A stretch of DNA of 64,000 nt from Bog-473 sp963834405 (GCA_963834405.1 CAWIBX010000003.1:377529-441528); one strand, 5' to 3'; positions 51,020 through 60,608 are shown, numbered from the stretch's first letter. Translations and numbers: made by a program. The notes: generated from the sequence alone by a model not told the origin.

Positions 51020-51880
51020 TCAGCCGGCGTCGAGCCGCGAGACCTGCTCGGGGGTCAGTGCGACGTCGGCCGCCGCAGCCGACGCAACGGCGGTCTCCGG
51101 GCGGCTGCTCCCAGGGATGGGGATCACCCTGGAACCCTTGGCCAGCATCCAGGCCAGCGTGACCTGCTGGGGGCTGGCATCGACCTCGGACGCCACCGCG
51201 GCGAAGGCGGGATGGGCTCCCTCTATGGCGCCGGCCCGCCCGATGCCGCCGAGCGGGCTCCAGGGCAGGAAGGCGAGGCCCAGCGCCTGGCAGTGGGCCA
51301 GTTCGCCCTCAGACGAGCGGAAGCGGGGGGAGAACTGGTTCTGCACGCTGACCAGGCGGCCGCTCAGCACCCGCTGGGCCTCGTCGATCTGGGCCACGGT
51401 CGCGTTGGAGACCCCGGCCATCAGGATCTTCCCCTCGTCGAGCAGGTCGGCCAGGGCCCCGACGGAGTCCGCCCACGGGACGGTCGGGTCGGGCCGGTGG
51501 TACTGGTAGAGGCCGATCGCCTCGACGCCCAGGCGCTTGAGCGACGCCTCGGCGGCCTCCTTCACGTAGCGGGGGTCCCCGTGCACGGTCCAGCTGCCGT
51601 CGCCCGGCCGCCGGTGCCCGCCCTTGGTGGCGACGATCACGTCGTCGGTGGCGCCCCCGTACGACGCCAGCGCCTCGGCCACCAGCTCCTCACCGTGGCC
51701 GTGCTCCCGCACGCCGAGCGAGTAGGCGTCGGCGGTGTCGATGAGGGTGACGCCGGCATCGAGAGAGGCGTGGATGGTGGCGATGGCCTGCTTGCGACCG
51801 GGGCGCCCCTCAATGGACAGGGGCATCTCTCCCAGTCCGATGGCGTTCACGGTGCGGTCGCCGAGGGGGCGCTGCTGCAT
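51020..51880 (-). CDS. Aldo/keto reductase
   Basis: A second aldo/keto reductase, 286 residues, not closely similar to the one at 25 kb. It begins RPLGDRTVNAIGLGEMPLS. The catalytic tetrad is in VTLIDTADAYSLG (Asp, Tyr), VIVATKGGHR (Lys) and LYQYHRPD (His). The end carries IPIPGSSRPETAV, the NADPH phosphate-binding segment. The ATG MQQRPLG is preferred. It is separated by 13 bases from an upstream ASCH gene on the same strand, so they may be cotranscribed. Confidence 0.9.
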   Translation of the reverse strand: MQQRPLGDRTVNAIGLGEMPLSIEGRPGRKQAIATIHASLDAGVTLIDTADAYSLGVREHGHGEELVAEALASYGGATDDVIVATKGGHRRPGDGSWTVHGDPRYVKEAAEASLKRLGVEAIGLYQYHRPDPTVPWADSVGALADLLDEGKILMAGVSNATVAQIDEAQRVLSGRLVSVQNQFSPRFRSSEGELAHCQALGLAFLPWSPLGGIGRAGAIEGAHPAFAAVASEVDASPQQVTLAWMLAKGSRVIPIPGSSRPETAVASAAAADVALTPEQVSRLDAG

Positions 51881-51893
51881 GCCAAACCGTCTA

Positions 51894-52181
51894 CTACCCG
51901 ACCACGTGGAACGCAATCCGGTACAGGAGCGTGTCCGCATCGATGGGACCGGCGTGGGCGGCCCGGACGCGCAGGGCCTCGCGGTCGTGCTCGCCGGCCC
52001 GCCGGACGTCGGCGGCGCTGATGTCGGCGAAGCGCACGGTGTCGATGCGGTCGACCTCGATGGTGGCGCGCCCGACCTGGTAGCGCCCGCCCACCTTGAC
52101 CTGGCGGCGGCGCCACAGGCGGAAGGTCACGGTGACGTCACCGGCTGCGACGTCGTCGCGGAGCTCCTTGCTGAATTGCAC
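51894..52181 (-). CDS. ASCH-domain protein
   Basis: A 95-residue protein with the ASCH beta-barrel pattern: QFSKELRDDVAAGDVTVTFR, then LWRRRQVKVGGRYQVG and a DRIDTVRFADISAADVR strand-helix. ASCH domains resemble PUA and bind RNA or modified nucleotides; some cut RNA or hydrolyse acetylcytidine. GTG start, 8 bases after a TAGCCT -10 element. Confidence 0.8.
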   Translation of the reverse strand: MQFSKELRDDVAAGDVTVTFRLWRRRQVKVGGRYQVGRATIEVDRIDTVRFADISAADVRRAGEHDREALRVRAAHAGPIDADTLLYRIAFHVVG

Positions 52182-52189
52182 CGCCCCTG

Positions 52190-52195
52190 AGGCTA
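52190..52195 (-). promoter_or_regulatory. -10 element for the leaderless ASCH gene
   Basis: TAGCCT on the minus strand, 8 bases upstream of the ASCH GTG. Confidence 0.45.
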
Positions 52196-52217
52196 CGAGG
52201 CGTTTCGGAGGCGGGGT

Positions 52218-53345
52218 CTAGCCGTACTGCCAGGCCCACACCCAGTCGATCTTGGTCGTGGCGGGGAGCGGGGTCGCGCCCGACTCGAAGGCGTTGCTGT
52301 CCACGCCCATCGCCGCGGTGAAGGCCAGGAAGAAGGGCTGGGTGAAGGGCTCGGGCGCCGTGTCGGGCCAGGTCAGTACGGCCCGTAGTTGTCGATGGTG
52401 CACGGCACGCCGTTGAAGTAGGTCTCGATGGTGGTCGGCGTCCAGAGAACGGCGTAGGTGTTGAACCGACCCGCGGTGGGGGTGCCCGACTCGCTGCAAC
52501 CGTCGGAGCTGGCCTCGGGGTCGCTGGTCGAGCCCGGGAAGTGGTCGGCGGGGATATCGAGGTTCGGGTACTCGGAGTAGAACTCGCCGTAGTCGATTTC
52601 GCCGCTGCCGGGTCACGCGCCGTAGAGCGTCTCGTTCTCGGGGTAGAGCCAGAGCGTTTCCTGCAGGCCCTGCACGGTGGTCGGCGGCATTGCGGCCCGG
52701 ACCTCGACGTAGCCGTACTTCTGGCTGAAGAGCTGGTAGGAGTCGACCATGCCGGCCTCATAGTCCGTCTCAGTGGACGATCCGGCGAGCTCGTTGCAGG
52801 TGAAATACGTGGGGGTCTGGACGATCGAGAGGTTCGGCGTCCCACCCGACTCGTTGATGGTGTCCGGGTTGTCCACGTAGCACGCCGACCCCCAAGAGCC
52901 CTCCGCCGGTCGTGTAGTTGCTGGCGCTCGTGAGCATCGGTTGCCACACCCTCGTGTCGAGCGAGGTGCCGTTGAACTCGTCGTCCAGGGTGCAGCTCCA
53001 GGCGCCATTGGGCGCGGCGACGGGCGGCGTGCTGTCGCCGCAGGGCCCGCCCGACGGGGTGTTGTCCGGGCCCGACCCGGGGGCCGGTGAGCTCGTCGTC
53101 GTGGTCGACGTCGACGAAGCGCACATGTTCAGCAGTGATTCGAGCATGTTGCACGGCGCGGTCGTGGTCGTCGTGGTCTCGTCAGTCGCCCGAACGGTCG
53201 CAGACTTGTCGGCTGCGAGGTGGGGCTGCCCGGAGGCCGGTCCGATGACGGCGACCAGGACGGCGGTGAGGACGGTGAGGGCGGTAACCGTGATTCCGGC
53301 GACGACGCGCGGGGGTGGTCGTCCCTTGTGCTCGCTTGTGCCCAA
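52218..53345 (-). pseudogene. Family GH16 glycoside hydrolase, disrupted
   Basis: A secreted endo-glucanase-type enzyme split over three frames. Frame 1 (from a TTG at 53345) has a signal anchor (VAGITVTALTVLTAVLVAVI), a Thr/Ser linker and AWSCTLDDEFNGTSLDTRVW. A frameshift near 52900 leads to frame 2 with YVDNPDTINESGGTPN and YGYVEVRAAMPPT. It meets TGA at 52615-52613 and resumes in the same frame with SGEIDYGEFYSEYPN, the catalytic E-I-D-x-x-E motif. A second TGA (52375-52373) and frameshift lead to the end, FFLAFTAAMGVDSNAF. The many lesions mean no active protein, unless several are sequence errors. Confidence 0.75.
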
Positions 53346-53612
53346 TGCGCTCTCCCCAGGCGTCGGTGCGGGCTACATGCCTCGTTGCTCCCCTTGGAAA
53401 CCTGTGGTTGCACAAAATCTTGCCCCCGTTGTGGGGGCTCTCGCACCGGACGAGGCAGCTCCGAGGGGCCTGCAATTGCCATGTCACCAGGGCGGGTCGG
53501 GACTTTGGTCCTCTTTTTGACAGGGCAGGTGACGGGACCGATTTTGTGACGTAGTGTCTCCGCCCTAGTCACAAGGTGACCGGCATAAGGACCAGGGAGG
53601 GAGGCCGGTTAC

Positions 53613-56453
53613 ATGGGGGAACCGCGCGGACATTCGTCCAGCATCAGCGCCCTTTTGTCGCGTCCGTCTGACCTCAAGCTGAACCCAGATTGCGCCGATA
53701 TCGCAATGGTGCCAGCAACCGGCACCCTGGCGAGTGCTTCCCTGGTGGGGTCTGTGGAAAAGACGAAGGAAGTCGAGGCCCATTCCGTAGCGTCCGAGCC
53801 GCAAGCCGACCCTCAGCCGCAGGCCGAGGTCGTCGAAACTCATCCGGCCCCGGCGCAACCGAGCCGTCTTGCGCTCGTCGGCGTCTACGCCTTCACGGCG
53901 AGCCTTGCCCTCGCTGCAGTGGCCCTCGTCTTGTGGGGACCCCTCCACGACGCCGCGCCGGTGCGGGAACTGCTCCCCCAACCTGGGATGTTCGCGGTCG
54001 TCTGCGTTCTCTGGACGATCGTGACGTGGGCTCCGGTGTCACTCGACTACCGGGGGCGCACGTATCAGTTCGTCCTCGGAGAGGTTCCGATGCTTCTCGG
54101 GCTGATCTTCCTCTCCCCCACCTTGACGGTGCTGTGCTCCGTCTGCGCAGATCTCTCGCTGCTCGCCAGATCGCGCAAGTCGGCTCCCGTCAAGCTGGCC
54201 TTCAACCTGGCATCTGATGCGCTCTGCACGGCAGTGACGGTGATCGTCTACCGCGAGGTGCTAGGGGCTCATACTCCGGTGAGCCTCCGAGGCTGGGCTG
54301 CCGCCGCCATCGCTATGTGCACGACGGCTGTTTTCACAGAGCTTATGGTCAGGGTCGTCCTGAAATTGTACGGCCAACCGGCAACCCAGCGCCGGACCGG
54401 GATGGAATACAGAACTCAGGCCATGCTGATGTTGGCGAGCATCTGTTTCTCCTTCGTCGTGCTCGACGCGGCCTGGCTCAACCTCTGGGCATTGGTGCCA
54501 CTCCTCTTGGTAGCGGCTCTCATAATCGCCGCGTATCGGGGATACGTCCGGCTGTCGTTGCGGAACGCCTCACTGCAAGGGCTTTACGACTTCACCCGAG
54601 CACTGAACACCGCAAGCCTCGAGCCCTCTTCCATGACGGTCGACGTCCTGCGGCAGGTGTGCTCGGTCATGCGGGCCCGCCGTGTAATGCTCGTTTTCGC
54701 GGAACCTGCCGGCGTTCCACGCCGGATCTCCTACAACGAGCGGGGTGCCTCCAAGACGGAACCGATCAGTCTTGACGAGTCGTCGATCTTCACTGAAGCC
54801 ATCGCCCAGGGAACCGCCTGTTTGCTCAGCCCAACGGGGGAAACTAACAAGCTGGAAAAGGATCCGATCGCCGGGAGGTACCGCGAAGCCATTGTCGCCC
54901 CTCTCATCGATGGGCAGGCACCGATCGGTGCAATCGCTGCCTTCGACCGTGACGAGAATGCCGAGGACTTCGACGAGGACGATTTGCGGCTATTCGAGAC
55001 ACTGGTCGCGCACGCCAGTGCCGGCCTCGAACGTGCACGACTTGTCGAGAAGCTGACTTTTGAGCGCGACAGCAAGGACCATCAGGCCAAACACGACGCG
55101 CTCACCGGACTTCCCAACCGAACCCTCTTCTTGAGCCGGGCTGCGGAGGCCCTCGACGAGAGCGATGGCGTCGCCATTGTCCTGCTCGACTTCGACCGCT
55201 TCAAGGATGTCAACGACACGCTCGGTCACGCAATCGGCGACCATCTCCTTTGCGAGGTCTCCGAGCGCCTCGTGCGCACGGTCTCGGGTCGCGCCACCGT
55301 GGCCCGACTGGGTGGCGACGAATTCGCCCTCGTCATTGCCGATGTTGGCGATGCGGAAAACGCCGTTGCATTTGTCAGCATGCTCCAAGAAGAGATGTCA
55401 CGCCCGATCCGGATGGAGGGGCTGACCCTGGCGGTGACGGCAAGCGCGGGCATTGCGCTGGCCCCCGAGCACGGGGAGGACGTGGCCTTGCTGCTGCAGC
55501 GTGCCGACATCGCCATGTACCTTGCGAAGGAACGGCGTAGCAAGGTCGAGTTGTACTCAGGTGAGCACGACCGAGCGATGGCACGACGGGTCGAAATCGG
55601 TCGCATGCTGGAACACGCGCTCGAAAAGGGGACAGAGTTCAGCGTGGCGTACCAGCCGATCGCGAAAGTCAGTTCCGGGCACGTCGAGTGTGTCGAGGCC
55701 CTCGTGCGTTGGACCAATCCCGTTCACGGGCCGGTCTCGCCGGAAGAATTCATCGGGATCGCCGAGCAGATGGGCGTCATCAACCAGATCAGCGATTTCG
55801 TTCTCGCCGAGGCGTGTTCTCAGATGGCGGCGTGGCGTCAGGTGGGACTTCAGATCGGTCTCGCGATCAATTTGTCCGGCCATGAGATCTCCGACCCTGG
55901 TCTGGTCGATCGGATAGCGGGTCACTTGAAGGACCATCACGTCCCACCTGGCGCGCTCACGCTCGAGGTCACCGAGACCGCCGTCATGGCCGACCTGGAA
56001 CAGGTGAGCTTGGTGCTCGACGAGCTCGCGGCACTCGGAATCAACATTGCCATCGACGACTATGGGACCGGCTACTCCTCGCTGGCATACATCCACCGCC
56101 TGCCGGTTCAAGAGCTGAAGATCGACCGGTCATTCGTGACGAACCTGCCGAACGAATCGAGCAACGCCATCATCGTCCACTCGTCTATCGCCATGGCCCA
56201 TTCATTGGGTCTCTACGTCGTGGCCGAGGGGGCAGAGGACGAGGTCACGTGCGCCATGCTGGCTGAGGCCGAGTGCGACTTCGTTCAGGGGTACTACCTG
56301 GCCAAGCCCATGACGTCGTCCCAGCTGCAGTCCTGGCTCCTCCAAGGCGGGTCGCTCCAAGTCGACCCACTGCATCCGAACCCGCCGGTCTCCGACAAGC
56401 TTCCGCTGCGGACCGTTTCCAACGAGCGTCCGCTGCGGGCGGTCGCCCTCTAG
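53613..56453 (+). CDS. Membrane GAF-GGDEF-EAL c-di-GMP enzyme
   Basis: A 946-residue bifunctional c-di-GMP protein. About six membrane helices lie between residues 85 and 310 (for example LVGVYAFTASLALAAVALVL), as in the MASE-type sensors. A GAF-like domain spans roughly 330-475. The cyclase domain is intact (DALTGLPNRTLF, LDFDRFKDVNDTLGH, RLGGDEFALV at about 565-574). The phosphodiesterase has VEALVRWTNP, AINLSGHEISD, AIDDYGTGYSSL and EGAEDE, so both activities look possible. No R-x-x-D inhibitory site precedes GGDEF. GC content seems lower than in neighbours. ATG after GAGGGAGG. A strong hairpin terminator follows. Confidence 0.93.
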   Translation: MGEPRGHSSSISALLSRPSDLKLNPDCADIAMVPATGTLASASLVGSVEKTKEVEAHSVASEPQADPQPQAEVVETHPAPAQPSRLALVGVYAFTASLALAAVALVLWGPLHDAAPVRELLPQPGMFAVVCVLWTIVTWAPVSLDYRGRTYQFVLGEVPMLLGLIFLSPTLTVLCSVCADLSLLARSRKSAPVKLAFNLASDALCTAVTVIVYREVLGAHTPVSLRGWAAAAIAMCTTAVFTELMVRVVLKLYGQPATQRRTGMEYRTQAMLMLASICFSFVVLDAAWLNLWALVPLLLVAALIIAAYRGYVRLSLRNASLQGLYDFTRALNTASLEPSSMTVDVLRQVCSVMRARRVMLVFAEPAGVPRRISYNERGASKTEPISLDESSIFTEAIAQGTACLLSPTGETNKLEKDPIAGRYREAIVAPLIDGQAPIGAIAAFDRDENAEDFDEDDLRLFETLVAHASAGLERARLVEKLTFERDSKDHQAKHDALTGLPNRTLFLSRAAEALDESDGVAIVLLDFDRFKDVNDTLGHAIGDHLLCEVSERLVRTVSGRATVARLGGDEFALVIADVGDAENAVAFVSMLQEEMSRPIRMEGLTLAVTASAGIALAPEHGEDVALLLQRADIAMYLAKERRSKVELYSGEHDRAMARRVEIGRMLEHALEKGTEFSVAYQPIAKVSSGHVECVEALVRWTNPVHGPVSPEEFIGIAEQMGVINQISDFVLAEACSQMAAWRQVGLQIGLAINLSGHEISDPGLVDRIAGHLKDHHVPPGALTLEVTETAVMADLEQVSLVLDELAALGINIAIDDYGTGYSSLAYIHRLPVQELKIDRSFVTNLPNESSNAIIVHSSIAMAHSLGLYVVAEGAEDEVTCAMLAEAECDFVQGYYLAKPMTSSQLQSWLLQGGSLQVDPLHPNPPVSDKLPLRTVSNERPLRAVAL

Positions 56454-56525
56454 CCGAGCGCTCCGGACCTAGCGACACCGAACGGGTCTCTCGGCGGCTT
56501 GAGCCGTCGATCCCGGACCTGAGCC

Positions 56526-56558
56526 GCCCAATTCAGGGGTGGCAATTGGGCCTTTTTT
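56526..56558 (+). terminator. Rho-independent terminator after the GGDEF-EAL gene
   Basis: GCCCAATT (56526-56533) pairs perfectly with AATTGGGC (56544-56551) around a 10-base loop and is followed by C and six T. It lies 73 bases past the stop codon. Confidence 0.85.
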
Positions 56559-56654
56559 GCAGGTGACAGCGGCGCAGTGCACCCCCTATTGAATAGCTGC
56601 CGGACCAGGCATCTTTCACGACGGGAGGCGCGAGGGATCACTCCGGTTGAACAA

Positions 56655-56676
56655 AATGTGGTTGCAATGTGGTTGC
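56655..56676. repeat. Two perfect tandem copies of an 11-bp unit
   Basis: AATGTGGTTGC is repeated head-to-tail without gap (56655-56665, 56666-56676), ending in the palindrome GGTTGCAACC. It lies in the ~590-base non-coding stretch between the c-di-GMP gene and an MFS gene. A related TGTGGTTGCA occurs upstream of the c-di-GMP gene near 53403. It may be a regulator-binding site. Confidence 0.6.
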
Positions 56677-56779
56677 AACCTGGGAGAGACTTTTCCGCGG
56701 GGAGCGAGAGCAACCGGTCGCACGGTGGTTTTGTAGCCCTCACACCCCCCCTGTGCCGGCTTGCGAAGGAGGTGGCGAA

Positions 56780-56803
56780 ATGAGCTTTTGGTCCAAGTGG
56801 TGA
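56780..56803 (+). CDS. Possible 7-residue leader peptide MSFWSKW
   Basis: ATG-AGC-TTT-TGG-TCC-AAG-TGG-TGA is preceded by AAGGAGGTG with ideal spacing, one of the best ribosome-binding sites in the window, yet the frame ends after seven residues, two of them tryptophan. It could be a leader or upstream peptide for the MFS gene 240 bases on, or chance. Confidence 0.35.
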   Translation: MSFWSKW

Positions 56804-57031
56804 TTTGACAACTCTTCGTCAACCACCGCAATGAAGCCCTAGTTATCGCACCGTCCCTGCAAGGGGTACGGGTGTTGCTATGGAGCTATCGGCACGGCGG
56901 GTGGCTGCCTTTAGTGACTTCAATTCCCTTTCGCTAAAGACGCGCCCGCCGTTGTCGCGCCCGGGGACAGGAATCGGCGGTCCGACCGACCGGCTCGGCA
57001 AGGCCACCCGAGATTGCGGCTTAGGGCGCAG

Positions 57032-57037
57032 TAGATT
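57032..57037 (+). promoter_or_regulatory. -10 element for the leaderless MFS gene
   Basis: TAGATT, 8 bases upstream of the ATG, no Shine-Dalgarno sequence. Confidence 0.45.
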
Positions 57038-57045
57038 CCGTCGGG

Positions 57046-58350
57046 ATGTTTAGTCGGGGGAGGCGGGTTCGGCGCCGGCTGGGGCGCTCGTTCACCCGCC
57101 TATGGGTTGGGTTCACTCTCGCCAGTTCCGGAGACGGCCTGTCTGTCGGTGCCGTTCCGTTGCTTGCCGTCGTGGTCGATCCACACCCGGTGGCCGTATC
57201 CGTCGTCGTCGCCGCGGACAACCTCCCCTGGCTCCTTGTCGCACTTCCCGCAGGTGCCTTCGCGGATCGGTTCGAACGCGGTCCACTCATGGCCCTCGCC
57301 AATGCGGTCCGTGCATTGGCGATGGTGGCCGCTGCGCTCTTGATTGTGGGCGGCCACATGAAGCTTTGGCTGCTCATCGTGATCGTGCTTGTCAACGCTG
57401 CCGGCCGTGCGACGTACTACTCGTCCATGCAGGCCATGGTTCCGGAGCTGGTCGCGTCCCGAGAACTCGAACACGCGAACGGTGTGCTGACCGCAACCGA
57501 GGCAGGAACTGAGCACATTGCAGGCCCGATCATCGGGACATCACTCTTTGCGGTGAGTAACGCGATTCCCTTTTTCACAGAAGGGGTCATGTTCTTCTTG
57601 TCGTGCCTTCCTCTGGCGAGGTTCCGTACGAACGCGCCGCGGCCGACCGGCGGGTCGACATCGGTTTGGGAAGGTGCCCGGCTTCTCTGGTTGGATCGGC
57701 GCCTGCGCTTCCTATTCCTGCTGGTCGCCTCCCTCGCGGGCCTTCAGGGAATGGAGATGGGGGTACTGGTACTTCTTGCCACAACCGTTTGGGGCATATC
57801 GACGGGCGCGTACGGGCTTTTTCTCGCCGTCGGCGCCGTCGGAAACCTTGTAGGGAGTGTCTTTGCCGACCGCCTCGTGAAGCGATTCGGCAGCGCGCAG
57901 ACGCTTGTCGCCGCTGCCGTCGCCTCGGGTGTTGCCTATCTGATCATGGCGTCCGCAACGAGTTGGCACCTCGCAACCCCCGCGGCGGTCCTTTTGTGCC
58001 TTGCCGTCGGCGCCGGCTCCGTGGTCGCAAATGCGCTACGTCAACGGTTGACGCCGCCCGACCTGATGGGGCGAGTCGGAGCAGCCTGGCGGGGTGTGAC
58101 CTGGGGGGCCGCGCCCGTCGGCGCCGTCCTGGCCGGCGGTTTGGCGGCGATCGGTGGGCTCCGGCTCCCGCTCGTGCTGGCCGGTGTCCTGCAGATAGCT
58201 GTCGCGACGGTTCTTGCCCGGCCCCTCTTCCGGAGTCTTCGCGGCAGTGATGGGTCGCTGGCCTCCCCACGGGTGTCCGAGACGAACCAAGGCCCATTGG
58301 GCACGTCGGAGGATGGTGGGTCGGGGACGCCCGGTGTGAGTCCCGTCTAG
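57046..58350 (+). CDS. MFS_3-type exporter (EntS-like)
   Basis: A 434-residue twelve-helix transporter. The opening TRLWVGFTLASSGDGLSVGA, the motif A loop PAGAFADRFERGPLM, then MVPELVASRELEHANGV, which is the family's V-P-x-L-V-x-x-x-x-L-x-x-A-N block, mark the MFS_3 group that exports siderophores, antibiotics or macrolides. The substrate is unknown. The C-terminal ~35 residues are Ser/Gly-rich. The start is directly downstream of TAGATT. Confidence 0.88.
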   Translation: MFSRGRRVRRRLGRSFTRLWVGFTLASSGDGLSVGAVPLLAVVVDPHPVAVSVVVAADNLPWLLVALPAGAFADRFERGPLMALANAVRALAMVAAALLIVGGHMKLWLLIVIVLVNAAGRATYYSSMQAMVPELVASRELEHANGVLTATEAGTEHIAGPIIGTSLFAVSNAIPFFTEGVMFFLSCLPLARFRTNAPRPTGGSTSVWEGARLLWLDRRLRFLFLLVASLAGLQGMEMGVLVLLATTVWGISTGAYGLFLAVGAVGNLVGSVFADRLVKRFGSAQTLVAAAVASGVAYLIMASATSWHLATPAAVLLCLAVGAGSVVANALRQRLTPPDLMGRVGAAWRGVTWGAAPVGAVLAGGLAAIGGLRLPLVLAGVLQIAVATVLARPLFRSLRGSDGSLASPRVSETNQGPLGTSEDGGSGTPGVSPV

Positions 58351-58414
58351 AGCCGACGATTCCGACGCGGAACACCCACACTGGAGAGGCGCGACGTGAC
58401 GGGGAGGAGCCAGC

Positions 58415-59233
58415 ATGGAGCAGGACAGTTACGTGTTCTTGAAGTTCGACGATCTGGGTGACGGCGTCCTCCTCGTCACGTTGAACCGACCGGAACGGAT
58501 GAACGCTGCGCACGAGCCGATGCACACGGAACTGGCTCGCGTGTGGACCGATATCGACCGCGATGACACGGTTCGAGCCGTGGTGGTCACCGGTGCGGGA
58601 GGCGCCTTCTCGGCCGGGGGTGATCTGGACATGGTGGGACGACTGGCCGGCAACTACCCGGCGGTGGTGGCGATGCTGCGTGAGACCCAGGACCTCGTGT
58701 ACAACATGGTCAATTGCGACACGCCCGTCGTTTCTGCGATCAACGGGACGGCCGTCGGTGCCGGTTTGGTCGTGGCCCTCTTGGCCGACATCTCCATCGC
58801 GGCCGAAGGGGTCCGGGTCACGGATGGCCATCTCCGGCTCGGCGTGGCCGCCGGAGATCACGCGGCCATCCTGTGGCCGTTGCTGTGTGGCATGGCGAAA
58901 GCCAAGGACTACCTGCTGACGGCCGACTTCGTGGAGGCGTCAGAGGCCGCCCGGATCGGGCTGGTAAGCCGATGTGTTCCGGCCGACCGGCTGATGGAGG
59001 AGGCGGTGGGCGTGGCTCGCCAGCTTGCCACCGGCCCCCAAGTGGCGATCCGGTTGACCAAACGGGCGCTCAACAACTGGCTCCGCCTGGCCGGACCGAC
59101 CTTTGATGCCTCCGCCGCTTACGAGATGCTCACGTTCATGGGAGAGGACGTGCACGAGGGGATGGACGCCATCAGGGCCAAGCGCCCCGCCCGATTCGAA
59201 GCGACATGGCCCACAGGAGCATCGGATGATTGA
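58415..59233 (+). CDS. Enoyl-CoA hydratase/isomerase family protein
   Basis: A crotonase-fold protein of 272 residues: VLLVTLNRPERMNAAHEPM, the oxyanion-hole strands AVVVTGAGGAFSAGGDLDM and AINGTAVGAGLVVALLAD, followed by the helix GLVSRCVPADRL. In the second glutamate position the sequence has H-L-R-L-G-V-A-A-G-D, which lacks the paired glutamates of true hydratases, so the reaction may be an isomerisation or another crotonase chemistry. ATG after GGGGAGGAG. It overlaps the next SDR gene by 8 bases, an operon. Confidence 0.9.
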   Translation: MEQDSYVFLKFDDLGDGVLLVTLNRPERMNAAHEPMHTELARVWTDIDRDDTVRAVVVTGAGGAFSAGGDLDMVGRLAGNYPAVVAMLRETQDLVYNMVNCDTPVVSAINGTAVGAGLVVALLADISIAAEGVRVTDGHLRLGVAAGDHAAILWPLLCGMAKAKDYLLTADFVEASEAARIGLVSRCVPADRLMEEAVGVARQLATGPQVAIRLTKRALNNWLRLAGPTFDASAAYEMLTFMGEDVHEGMDAIRAKRPARFEATWPTGASDD

Positions 59234-60044
59234 CCTCGGCTTGGACGGGAAGGGCGCCGTGGTGTCGGGGGCGGGCTACATCCCGGAACGGGCCGGTCAC
59301 GGTCGCAGTTGCGCACGGAAGTTGGCGGACGCCGGGGCGACGGTCGCGTGCATCGACATCGACCGGGGGCGAGCCGAGGCGATCGTGTCCGAGATCGACG
59401 CGGACGGAGGCACGGCCTTCCCCGTCGTGGCCGACATGACGATCCCGGCCGACGTGCAGCGGGCCGTGGACGAGGCCGTGGCCGGGCTCGGCTCCATCGA
59501 CGTCTGCGTGGACATCATCGGCGGTGCCCGGTGGGACCGGGCCGAGTCCTTCTCCGAAGAAGACTGGCAGTGGACGATGTTGAACAACGTGACCCAGGTC
59601 TTCTACCTGTTCCAGGTCGTGGGCCGTCAGATGATCACGCAGGGGACGGGCGGCTCCATGGTGGCGCTGGCATCAGTGGACGGCATCGCTGCCGCATCAA
59701 TGCACGCGCCGTACGGAGCAGCCAAGGCGGGGGTCATCTCGCTCGCGAAGAGCTTCGCCCAGGAACTGGGGCGCCATGGCATCCGGGTCAACGCCGTGGC
59801 CCCCGGCAACGTCGGGACGGGGAACGAGGATGGGCCGGAAGGGCGGTGGGCGGTCTCTTCGGTGAACCCTCTCGCTCCCCCAAGGGCCCGCGACATCGGC
59901 AACGCGGTCCTGTTCCTGTGTTCGGCCTTGGCAGAGCGGATCACGGGACAGACCCTCGTCGTCGACGGCGGAGCGACCATCCGGGAGCTCTGGGGCATGA
60001 CCGAGGAGGTCCTGCCCCGATTCCGCTCCGGGAACTACGGATGA
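59226..60044 (+). CDS. Short-chain dehydrogenase/reductase
   Basis: A 272-residue classical SDR: GKGAVVSGAGYIPERAGHGR is a modified T-G-x-x-x-G-x-G loop, CIDIDRGRAE the NAD(H) acidic end, and VALASVDGIAAASMHAPYGAAKAG holds the catalytic Ser, Tyr and Lys. The end has ERITGQTLVVDGGATI. It is likely a beta-oxidation or steroid-type hydroxyacyl dehydrogenase partner of the crotonase gene, whose stop it overlaps. Confidence 0.9.
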   Translation: MIDLGLDGKGAVVSGAGYIPERAGHGRSCARKLADAGATVACIDIDRGRAEAIVSEIDADGGTAFPVVADMTIPADVQRAVDEAVAGLGSIDVCVDIIGGARWDRAESFSEEDWQWTMLNNVTQVFYLFQVVGRQMITQGTGGSMVALASVDGIAAASMHAPYGAAKAGVISLAKSFAQELGRHGIRVNAVAPGNVGTGNEDGPEGRWAVSSVNPLAPPRARDIGNAVLFLCSALAERITGQTLVVDGGATIRELWGMTEEVLPRFRSGNYG

Positions 60045-60221
60045 GCGCAGGACTCCTGGGCCGGCCGGCCGGAATCGAAACGTCATTCGACCGGTGTCGT
60101 GGTACCAAGGAACCATTCGAAGCACGTCGGTGCCGAGGCCGGAATGGCACTCGAAATGGGCGCCTGAAGTCGGATCGCATATCGGAGAATGGCTGCCACG
60201 CCCCGGTCGCCCGGGGATCGC

Positions 60222-60538
60222 CTAGCGCCTCGGACGAGTCTGCAGGGCGTCGTTCTTGCAGGTGGGCACCTGAGCCACCGGAAAGCAATTCACGGGCGTG
60301 TTGTCGGTGATGGGTGAGTTCCTCACGGTGATGTCGACGTGCTCCGTGTCGCTCAGCTCCACCCCGCCGCCCCGGGGTGCGATCCAGTTGCCTTGTTCAT
60401 GGTGATGCGGGTATAGATCAGGTCCACCTTGCCGGTGGCGGCGTACACGCCCGCCCCTTCAGCGACGTCGCCGACACCCCCGGAGGTGTTGCCCATGATG
60501 GTCGAGCCGGTCGAGGTGAACGTGCCCGCATTCCACAC
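60222..60538 (-). pseudogene. Remnant of a right-handed beta-helix surface protein
   Basis: The minus strand encodes NTSGGVGDVAEGAGVYAATG and IYTRITMNKATG, the Gly-Asn-rich turns of beta-helix repeats, then a stop. In another frame the same pattern goes on with GGGVELSDTEHVDITVRNS and ends FPVAQVPTCKNDALQTRP-stop at 60222. The two halves need one frameshift at about 60375. The N-terminal part is missing; the tRNA gene lies 70 bases upstream. It looks like the tail of a larger protein cut by insertion or deletion. Confidence 0.55.
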
Positions 60539-60608
60539 CCCCGAGCCGGTCGAGGTCGGATTCGGCCGCGCCTGCGTCCGCGAGGAATTGGACCAAACGT
60601 GAAGGAAG

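Noticed and set aside
53346..53612. Possible c-di-GMP riboswitch or TTGACA promoter upstream of the GGDEF-EAL gene
   Set aside because: I could not fold a GEMM core, and TTGACA at 53516 lacks a -10 at normal spacing.
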